From Gp6-AA40 sp035764385 (GTDB taxonomy: Bacteria; Acidobacteriota; Vicinamibacteria; Vicinamibacterales; UBA2999), in assembly GCA_035764385.1 (NCBI GenBank), contig DASTZI010000128.1, positions 1 to 14,254 of the forward strand: a stretch of DNA of 14,254 nucleotides. Reading direction: 5' to 3'. Below are positions 6,551 to 12,708 of this stretch, piece by piece (within the stretch, counting starts at the first letter, position 1; each line of letters starts with the position of its first letter). The position numbers were made by a program, and so were the translations under genes. Below the pieces are notes generated by a model. That model had not been told where the DNA came from. It worked only from the letters and a program-made list of their open reading frames with translations, and did no database searches.

Positions 6551-7225
6551 TCAATCGGTCATCAGGGGTTCGAAGGTCCATAACGCCAGCGTAACAAATA
6601 CGACGTCGAGCGCAATCAACAGCGCCACCCAGAACCGGACGAGCGCCAGTTCGACGTCCGGCTGCAACAGCGCGGCGGTCGCCCGAACGCCGGCAATGAT
6701 GACCGGAACAGTAATCGGATACAACAGCACCGGCAGCAGCACGTCGCGGCTGCGCGCGCGCACGAGCATCGCGGAAAACAGCGTCCCGACAGCCGCGAAC
6801 CCGATGGTACCGCTCAACAGCACGGCGGCCAGCCAGAACGGGTGCGATAAGAGCGGCGCCTGGAAGAGGAACGCGACGAGCGGCACCAGGACAATCTCCG
6901 CGGCCGCCAGCAGCGCCACGATACCCAGCAGCTTACCAATGTAAATGGCGGGACGGGCGGCCGGTGCCATCAACAGCGCGCGTAACGTTTCCGACTGCCG
7001 TTCGCGTTCGAAGGTTCGTCCCAGCGCGAGCGTTCCGCCGAAGGCGATCGCGATCCAGAGAATCCCCGCGGCGCCGTCTTCAGGCGCCTTCCCTTCCTTC
7101 ACCAGCGCGAAGGCGAAGAACAGCACGCACGAGACGGCGAAGAAGAGCGTCGTGTATGCGATCTCGAGGCTGCGGACCTCCACGGTCAGGTCCTTCTTGA
7201 GCACGAGCCAGGCGGTTCGGATCAT
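6551..7225 (-). CDS. ccmB: Heme exporter ABC permease CcmB
   Basis: CcmB is the permease partner of the CcmA ATPase, acting in releasing holo-CcmE from CcmC. The 224-residue protein has about six hydrophobic helices. It contains the family features LVLKKDLTVEVRS near the N-terminus and the cytoplasmic block GRTFERERQSETLRALLMAP, which couples to the ATPase. The LLPVLLYPITVPVIIAG helix (about 165-181) is typical of CcmB. ATG at 7225 overlaps the ccmA TGA by 4 nt (ATGA). Length agrees with the family (about 220). Confidence 0.95.
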   Translation of the reverse strand: MIRTAWLVLKKDLTVEVRSLEIAYTTLFFAVSCVLFFAFALVKEGKAPEDGAAGILWIAIAFGGTLALGRTFERERQSETLRALLMAPAARPAIYIGKLLGIVALLAAAEIVLVPLVAFLFQAPLLSHPFWLAAVLLSGTIGFAAVGTLFSAMLVRARSRDVLLPVLLYPITVPVIIAGVRATAALLQPDVELALVRFWVALLIALDVVFVTLALWTFEPLMTD

Positions 7226-7935
7226 GTGCTCCGCCTCATGATCGTGCGGTAGGTGGACCGCAGCGCATCGGGACGGGTTACGGCCTCGGCGACTCGCCCG
7301 TCGCGGAGAAACAGAGCCGTATCGAGCAGTCCCTCCGCCAAGTCGAGATCGTGGGTCGCAAGCACCACGATTGCGTCACTCTCGCGCAGCCCCTGAAGGC
7401 GCGCAATGAGGGCCGCCGTCGACGCGTCGTCCAGTCCGGTGAACGGCTCGTCGAGCAGCACGAGACGCGGATTGTGAATCAGCGCACGCTCGAGCGCCAC
7501 GCGCTGGCGCATGCCTCGTGAAAAGCTGGCGACCGGATCGTCAGCCCTGTCGGCGAGTCCGGAGCGCTGAAGCGCCGCGTCAGCAGCCGCCTGCGGATGC
7601 CCCGCTCCGTAGAGACCCGCGAAGAACGCCAGGTTCTCGCGCGCCGTGAGCTCGGGGTAGAGAAACAGATCGTGACCGAGGATGCCGATGCGTGACCGCA
7701 ACGCCGCGCCACTGGCGACAGCCGTATGCGTCCCGTACCGTATCGCTCCGCTGCTCGGGCGCATCAGCGTCGCAAGCACCGTGAGCATCGTCGATTTGCC
7801 GGCGCCGTTCGGCCCGAGCAAGCCGAGGATCGAGCCTTTGCGGGTTTGAAATGAAATTCGTGAAAGCGCGCGCCGCCGGCCGAAATGACGCGAGACCTCT
7901 TCGGCCGTTAGATCTTCAAAGTCGAGAGGGATCAC
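7222..7935 (-). CDS. ccmA: Heme exporter ATP-binding protein CcmA
   Basis: The 237-residue ABC ATPase has Walker A GPNGAGKST (41-49), signature SFSRGMRQR (137-145), Walker B LVLLDEPFTGLD (158-169) and H-loop ATHD (H195). The signature with RGM in place of GGQ and the GHDLFLYPELTARENL segment are characteristic of CcmA. With CcmB it uses ATP to free heme-loaded CcmE from CcmC. The start is GTG at 7935, overlapping the upstream gene's TGA by 4 nt. Confidence 0.94.
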   Translation of the reverse strand: MIPLDFEDLTAEEVSRHFGRRRALSRISFQTRKGSILGLLGPNGAGKSTMLTVLATLMRPSSGAIRYGTHTAVASGAALRSRIGILGHDLFLYPELTARENLAFFAGLYGAGHPQAAADAALQRSGLADRADDPVASFSRGMRQRVALERALIHNPRLVLLDEPFTGLDDASTAALIARLQGLRESDAIVVLATHDLDLAEGLLDTALFLRDGRVAEAVTRPDALRSTYRTIMRRST

Positions 7936-9122
7936 GCCGCGACGTTGGTGTCGAGCTCCCCGTAGATCTGTTCCAGTTCGGCGACAATGCGCGGCTTCCG
8001 CGCCGTATCCCTGCCCGACTCACGGCCGGTTCTCGCGCGCTCCTCGATTTGCGCAAGCTCGCCGAGCAGCGTATCGCGTCGTGCAATGAGGCGCTGACGC
8101 GACTGCCCTTCCGTCTTGGCACCTGGCAACGCCAGCCATAATCCGAACAGCGCGATCGCACCGGCGAGGGCAAGCGCCGCGTAACGCGGCACGGCGCTGT
8201 GTACGGGCAATCCGTTCACCTGGACGCGCAGCGTTCCGCCCGCCTTGATCCCAGGACCACTGGCCAGAATGAACGGCGTGCCATCTTCACCTTTGACATC
8301 GCCTACCGAGGAAAACTGGGGAGATGTGAACGAGACGGTTCCGGCCTTGGTCGAGGCGACGGTAACCTGCTCGATGGGGACAGGCCACGTCTGCGCGATC
8401 GACTTGGACGATGTGCTGAACGGCAGCTGGAAACCGACCTGCACCGGCGTCACGCCCGACGCGAACGGACCGGTGACCGTGATGCGCGAACCGGCAACCG
8501 TCGCCTGCTGCGACGAACCGTCAAGCGGCGATGCCCCGGCCGCATCTTCGGGCAGATCGATGATAAGCGGGCCGCCGATGTCCACGCGGTTGCGCGCGTT
8601 GTTGACGATCTCGAGCATGTAGAACACGCGCATCAGGTCGTCCGGAAATTCGAAGATGATGCGGCTGTTGCCGCCAAGCACGACCGTGCCTTTCACCGGC
8701 GGCGCGGCTGCTGCTTCGGCTTCCTCTTTCTTCTTTCGCGCCTCTGCTTCCTTGATGCCCGCGACGAGAATCACGCGCAATCCGCCGGAGGACGGCACCA
8801 CGAACGGATCGGACTGAAGCTGTTCACCGTTGACGGTCGCGTCGGCATGGCCATTCGCGCCCGCGGGCAGTCCTTTGAATTCGGCGCGTCCCTGTTCGTC
8901 CGTGACGGCTCTTTTCGTCTCGCCGTTCACAGTCATGGTCACCTGCTGGCCGACGATGTTGTTGCCCACCGATTCGCGGACGACGCGCACCGTGATGGTG
9001 CCGGTCTGCAGGTCGCCCGCGGGCAGCGCTTTACCGTTGATCGCGGAGGGATCAGGCATCGCGACCTGCGCAGCAGCCGGAGCCACGAACACAAGGAGGA
9101 GCAGGAGCGTTCGCTTAATCAC
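7932..9122 (-). CDS. Membrane-anchored periplasmic Ig-like protein in the ccm operon
   Basis: The 396-residue product has a signal peptide (1-19, ending AAAQ). Residues about 40-120 form a carboxypeptidase-regulatory/transthyretin-like beta domain (TITVRVVRESVGNNIVGQQ, then TDEQGRAEFKGLPAG). A charged Lys/Glu/Ala linker (123-140) and a second beta-rich region (about 145-305) follow. One C-terminal TM helix (313-333) leads into a cytoplasmic helical tail (341-390) with TLLGELAQIEERARTGR. I chose GTG at 9122 because it overlaps the preceding TGA by 4 nt, like its neighbours; TTG at 9125 is one codon longer. Its place between CcmF-H/CcmI-like and CcmA genes suggests a periplasmic scaffold of the Ccm machinery. 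No known Ccm subunit matches, and the function is inferred only from position. Confidence 0.7.
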   Translation of the reverse strand: MIKRTLLLLLVFVAPAAAQVAMPDPSAINGKALPAGDLQTGTITVRVVRESVGNNIVGQQVTMTVNGETKRAVTDEQGRAEFKGLPAGANGHADATVNGEQLQSDPFVVPSSGGLRVILVAGIKEAEARKKKEEAEAAAAPPVKGTVVLGGNSRIIFEFPDDLMRVFYMLEIVNNARNRVDIGGPLIIDLPEDAAGASPLDGSSQQATVAGSRITVTGPFASGVTPVQVGFQLPFSTSSKSIAQTWPVPIEQVTVASTKAGTVSFTSPQFSSVGDVKGEDGTPFILASGPGIKAGGTLRVQVNGLPVHSAVPRYAALALAGAIALFGLWLALPGAKTEGQSRQRLIARRDTLLGELAQIEERARTGRESGRDTARKPRIVAELEQIYGELDTNVAA

Positions 9123-9751
9123 CAATCACCCAATTGGTAGCCACAGCCTTTGCAGAACCGCGCGTCGGGATCGTTCTGCGTGCAGCACGACAGACAGATC
9201 TTCGTCCGCTTCTCTTCACCGACGGGCGCGACCATCTTTGGCGCGTCCTCGACTGGAGGAGTTGACGCGGCCCGCCCGGCATCCACGGCTGCCGGCTTCG
9301 GCCCGACTCGCTTCTCGATCTCTGTCTCGATGGCCTGCCGGTAGCTCGTGCCAGCATCGAGCTGACGAAGCAGCCCGGCGGCACGGCCGCGAAGCCGCGT
9401 GCCCATCTCGGAGAAATCCTTGTCCGACACTTTCCCCATCGCGTGGTCGAACTCGAGATCCTTGATCGATCGCAGAACGAGCGTCTTCTCACGTTCGAGC
9501 GCGGCGCGCGTGCGCCCGCCGAAGATCTGCGGGCCTGCGGGCTCGTTGGCGCCTGCCAGCGGCGAGAACATGCGCCACGCGGCGATGCCGACGCCGGCTG
9601 CACCAAAAATGACCAGGCTCAGAAGGATGATGCCCGCGGGACTCTGACCTTCGGAGAGGAAGACGACGACTGTGGCGCCGACGAGCCCGGCGAGCGTAAA
9701 GAACTGCCAGGGTTGTAGTGGCTGCGGCTCAGTCGAGGTCGCGGAGTTCAT
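9119..9751 (-). CDS. CcmI-like membrane protein with C-terminal zinc ribbon
   Basis: The 210-residue product has two TM helices (about 15-32 and 40-58). A charged helical segment EREKTLVLRSIKDLEFDHAM then GKVSDKDF (87-113) resembles the N-terminal part of CcmI (LEFDxxxGKxSxxDY pattern). It lacks the large TPR domain of proteobacterial CcmI. A Pro/Ala-rich linker leads to a terminal zinc ribbon with C186, C189 and/or C190, C200 and C203 (CLSCC, then FCKGC). ATG at 9751 overlaps the end of the ccmF-ccmH gene by 23 nt and is preferred; GTG at 9793 would add 14 residues and extend the overlap to 65 nt. CcmI binds apocytochrome c in other bacteria. Here the ribbon could bind a partner protein or metal on the cytoplasmic side. 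Confidence 0.75.
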   Translation of the reverse strand: MNSATSTEPQPLQPWQFFTLAGLVGATVVVFLSEGQSPAGIILLSLVIFGAAGVGIAAWRMFSPLAGANEPAGPQIFGGRTRAALEREKTLVLRSIKDLEFDHAMGKVSDKDFSEMGTRLRGRAAGLLRQLDAGTSYRQAIETEIEKRVGPKPAAVDAGRAASTPPVEDAPKMVAPVGEEKRTKICLSCCTQNDPDARFCKGCGYQLGDW

Positions 9752-12182
9752 CGTCCAGGCGGGCGCTGATGGATGGATCGAGTCCCGCGTCACCGGCGGC
9801 GACTACTCTCGGAGCTGACGACCACCGGCGCGCCGTCACGACGATGGCGATCAGTCCGGTGATGCCAATCACGTACGGCAACACCCAGATGACGCGATTG
9901 AACCCCTTGTCGATCGGAGCCGTCAGCACCGCCTGGCTGCCAAAATCGGCAACAAACGCGGCAATGATCTGATCGTGATCCTTCCCTTCGGCCAGATAGG
10001 CAACCAGTTTGTCCTCCTGGGCCTTATGACCGGGACAATTCAACATGCCGCACGTACCCACCGGCTGCCGGCAGCCACACGTGCAAAGAATCTCGCTCTC
10101 GATCTGCCTGTGCAGCGCACTCTTCTGCACGACAGGGACAGCCTGCTGCGCGAACAGCGTCGATGGCCACATCAGCATTGCCAGCAGCAGCATCGAGGCT
10201 GTGGCCGCGCTCGCCGGGAGGCTCGCCAGGGCAAATGAGAAGACCGTTTCGGGCAGCAGCGCGATGCCGGTGCCGATCGCGAGCACGCCGAAGCCTGTCC
10301 AGACCCAGTTCACGAGCGGGTTGATGTGGATGCCCATGCTCGCGCTCTGCTCTTCGACGCTGAATGCGGGCATGACGAGGTACACGTCTTCGGCGAACCC
10401 ACGCCGGATGGCGACCTCGGTCGTTGGTTCCTCTTCGTGCTTGCGGTAGAACCATCGGGCCGGATACATCCGCGCCACTTCCTTGCCGTCGCGGAGAAGC
10501 GTCGTATCCGCCGTGATCATCTGCTTCTGACCATCGTCGGTGACCTTCACCGCGTTCAGGTGCACCGTAAAGTTACCGACCGTGGTCTGCTGCCCTGGCT
10601 TCAGCGTCACCTCTTCGTTCCGGTTGAACCCGTTTCCGGCGAAGCCAAGGAAGATCAGCACAATGCCGACGTGGATGATGTAGCCGCCGTATCTCCGCTT
10701 GTTGCGCGCCACGAGCCCGATGAGCGCGGTGAGGATGTCGGTGCCGGTCGCGCCCTGCCGCACGCGCGCCCCGCGCCAGAACTCCTGGAAGATCGTCGTG
10801 GCGACGAAGGCGCTGAACGCGAAGCAGATGCCTGACGCCCAGACGCGCACGCCGAGGGCAACAATCGCCACGCCAACGACGAGCGCGGCGGCACCCGGCC
10901 AGAGGAACTGATCACGGAGGTTTGTCAGCGTGGACTTCCGCCAGGCCGTCAACGGGCCGTAGCCTGTCAGGAACAGAAGGACGAGGCCGATCGGCAGCAT
11001 CCACTTGTTGAAGAACGTCGAGCCGACGGTCAGACGCTCGCCCGTCACGGCCTCGCTCAACGTCGGGAACATCGTCGCGAACAGCACGAATAGTGCGGCG
11101 AAGAGCAGGATCCAGTTGTTCACCAGAAACGCCGCCTCGCGGGACACCCAGGAGTCGAGCTCGTTGCGCGATCGCAGCAGCGGCAGCCGGTAAATCACGA
11201 AGCCGAAGCTGATCGTGATAATCGCAATCATGAAACCGGTGAACATCCGCGCCAGCGCGATGTCCTCACCGAACGCGTGGACCGACTGGACGACGCCGGA
11301 GCGCGTCATGAACGTGCCGAAAATGGTCAGGAAGAACGTGATGATGACGAGCGAGACGTTCCAGATACGCAACATGCCGCGCTTCTCCTGCACCATGACG
11401 GAGTGCAGGAACGCCGTCGCCGTGAACCACGGCAACAGCCCGGCATTCTCGACCGGATCCCAGCCCCAGTAGCCGCCCCACCCGAGCTCCTCGTACGCCC
11501 AGATCATCCCGAGCATCAGTCCGAACGACAGGAAGAACCACGCGAACATGGTCCAGCGCCGCACGGCCCGCAGCCACGAATCGTCGAGGAACCCGGTGAT
11601 GAGCGCCGCCATTCCGAACGCGTACGGAATCGTCAGCCCGACGAATCCCAGATACATCGTCGGCGGATGGATCGCCATGTAGAAGTTCTGAAGCAGCGGG
11701 TTGAGTCCGCGGCCATCCGAAGGTGACGCCGTGATGAACGTGTCGAACGGGTTGTTGTGGATGACCATCAGGAACAGGAAGAACATCTCGACAATCGAGA
11801 TGATCGCCACGACATACGGAATCAGTTCCCGATGCCGCTCCCTGTTCACGTAGACCGCTGCGCTGCCGAACATCGACAGCATGAACACCCAGAACATGAT
11901 CGAGCCGTCGAGCCCGCCCCAGTACGACGTGATCTTGTAGAACAGCGGCTGAACGGAGTCGGAGTAATGCTGGACGTACTTGATCGTGTAGTCGTTGGTG
12001 ACGAACGAGTAAATCATCACCGCCGACGCTGCGGCCATCACCGCCGCGGTCAGGTAAAACGCGCCAACACCGCTTTCAATCAGGCGGCGCGAACGCCGGC
12101 GCGCACCCGCAATCGAAATCGAGGCGGCGTACGCACAAATGACAAAGGCGGTGAGGAGAAGGTAGGAACCGAGGGAGGCCAT
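9729..12182 (-). CDS. ccmF: CcmF-CcmH fusion, cytochrome c heme lyase
   Basis: The 817-residue polypeptide is a complete CcmF (about 1-645) joined to a CcmH-like domain. CcmF ligates heme to CxxCH apocytochromes. Its signatures are IHPPTMYLGFVG (171-182), the WWD-type motif GWGGYWGWDPVENA (234-247) and a C-terminal heme-ligand His (H504 in GGYIIHVGI). After the last CcmF helix (about 624-643) comes a hydrophobic stretch (about 650-678) ending LFAQQ that looks like a former signal peptide. A CcmH fold (688-785) follows, with cysteines C700, C702, C704, C711 and C716 and a final TM (about 765-783). CcmH normally has LRCxxC, reduced by CcmG. ATG at 12182, 5 nt after ccmE, is chosen because residues upstream are not membrane-like. 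Confidence 0.93.
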   Translation of the reverse strand: MASLGSYLLLTAFVICAYAASISIAGARRRSRRLIESGVGAFYLTAAVMAAASAVMIYSFVTNDYTIKYVQHYSDSVQPLFYKITSYWGGLDGSIMFWVFMLSMFGSAAVYVNRERHRELIPYVVAIISIVEMFFLFLMVIHNNPFDTFITASPSDGRGLNPLLQNFYMAIHPPTMYLGFVGLTIPYAFGMAALITGFLDDSWLRAVRRWTMFAWFFLSFGLMLGMIWAYEELGWGGYWGWDPVENAGLLPWFTATAFLHSVMVQEKRGMLRIWNVSLVIITFFLTIFGTFMTRSGVVQSVHAFGEDIALARMFTGFMIAIITISFGFVIYRLPLLRSRNELDSWVSREAAFLVNNWILLFAALFVLFATMFPTLSEAVTGERLTVGSTFFNKWMLPIGLVLLFLTGYGPLTAWRKSTLTNLRDQFLWPGAAALVVGVAIVALGVRVWASGICFAFSAFVATTIFQEFWRGARVRQGATGTDILTALIGLVARNKRRYGGYIIHVGIVLIFLGFAGNGFNRNEEVTLKPGQQTTVGNFTVHLNAVKVTDDGQKQMITADTTLLRDGKEVARMYPARWFYRKHEEEPTTEVAIRRGFAEDVYLVMPAFSVEEQSASMGIHINPLVNWVWTGFGVLAIGTGIALLPETVFSFALASLPASAATASMLLLAMLMWPSTLFAQQAVPVVQKSALHRQIESEILCTCGCRQPVGTCGMLNCPGHKAQEDKLVAYLAEGKDHDQIIAAFVADFGSQAVLTAPIDKGFNRVIWVLPYVIGITGLIAIVVTARRWSSAPRVVAAGDAGLDPSISARLDDELRDLD

Positions 12183-12187
12183 CGACC

Positions 12188-12631
12188 TTACTTCGTGCCG
12201 GTCGAGGGCGACGGCGCGCCCGTCGTCGCAGGCGGCAGTTTCGCCGGGTCGTACTTCGACGGACACTTCGCCATCACGCCGTCTTTGTCGACGTGGAATG
12301 TGCCGTCGGAGGCCAGGCGCCCTTTCAACACCACTTCAGATTCAGCCTTGAACGTGTCGGGGACAATCCCCGTGTAGTACGCGCGAACGACCTTGCCTTT
12401 GTTCGCGACGTCGAAGCGATACTCGAGCGAGTCGCGCTTCCGTGCCGGCTCACCCTGTACGAAGCCGTGCAGCTGCAGATTCTTTCCGTACCATGCAGTC
12501 GGGTCCGTCATCACTTCGTCGACGTGCTTGTAGTACTCGGTGCCTTCACTAAGCGTCGAGTAAAGCAATCCGCCGAATGCCAGCACGAGCACGACGCACG
12601 TCAGGCCGATCTTCGTGGCTTTCTGACTCAT
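12188..12631 (-). CDS. ccmE: Heme chaperone CcmE, Cys (CxxxY) type
   Basis: CcmE is the periplasmic heme chaperone that receives heme from CcmC and delivers it to CcmF. The 147-residue protein has one N-terminal TM anchor (8-26) and an OB-fold with LHGFVQGEP (54-62), TGIVPDTFK and EVVLKGRL (99-106). In E. coli the heme-attaching residue is His130 within an HxxxY motif. At the matching place this protein has KCPSKYDP, so Cys123 and Tyr127 form CxxxY; the codon at 12265-12263 reads TGT. This is the variant known from Desulfovibrio and archaea. It is the first gene of the ccm operon, 26 nt downstream of a predicted transcription start. Confidence 0.93.
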   Translation of the reverse strand: MSQKATKIGLTCVVLVLAFGGLLYSTLSEGTEYYKHVDEVMTDPTAWYGKNLQLHGFVQGEPARKRDSLEYRFDVANKGKVVRAYYTGIVPDTFKAESEVVLKGRLASDGTFHVDKDGVMAKCPSKYDPAKLPPATTGAPSPSTGTK

Positions 12632-12657
12632 AGATAAGGACTTCCTGGTTGCCGGAA

Positions 12658-12684
12658 CCCGTTCAGAATATCCCGCTGAACGGG
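12658..12684. repeat. 9-bp inverted repeat over the predicted ccm -10 box
   Basis: CCCGTTCAG (12658-12666) and CTGAACGGG (12676-12684) are exact reverse complements with a 9-nt spacer. One arm lies in the promoter spacer and the other overlaps the -10, as an operator would. It could instead be the terminator hairpin of the di-heme cytochrome gene, but no T-run follows. Confidence 0.5.
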
Positions 12685-12693
12685 CCCGGTCAA
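12665..12693 (-). promoter_or_regulatory. Predicted sigma-70 promoter of the ccm operon
   Basis: On the minus strand TTGACC (12693-12688) and TATTCT (12670-12665) are separated by exactly 17 bp, matching the consensus at 5/6 and 4/6 positions. A start near 12658 would give a leader of about 26 nt before ccmE. It lies in the only gap of notable size between the di-heme cytochrome gene and ccmE. Confidence 0.45.
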
Positions 12694-12698
12694 CCGGG
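12685..12698. repeat. 14-bp palindrome between the di-heme gene and ccmE
   Basis: CCCGGT and ACCGGG flank a 2-nt CA centre, directly beside the neighbouring 9-bp inverted repeat and about 11 nt after the stop of the di-heme cytochrome gene. It contains the predicted -35 hexamer. It may act in termination, as an operator, or both. Confidence 0.4.
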
Positions 12699-12708
12699 AA
12701 GAGAACAG

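Noticed and set aside
8199..9140. Plus-strand frame (313 codons) opposite the Ig-like protein gene
   Set aside because: Arg-rich translation without domains; the minus-strand frame has signal peptide, beta domains, TM helix and operon overlaps.
12183..12266. 28-residue N-terminal extension of CcmF
   Set aside because: It overlaps the end of ccmE and is acidic and non-membrane, while CcmF begins with a hydrophobic helix at the ATG at 12182.
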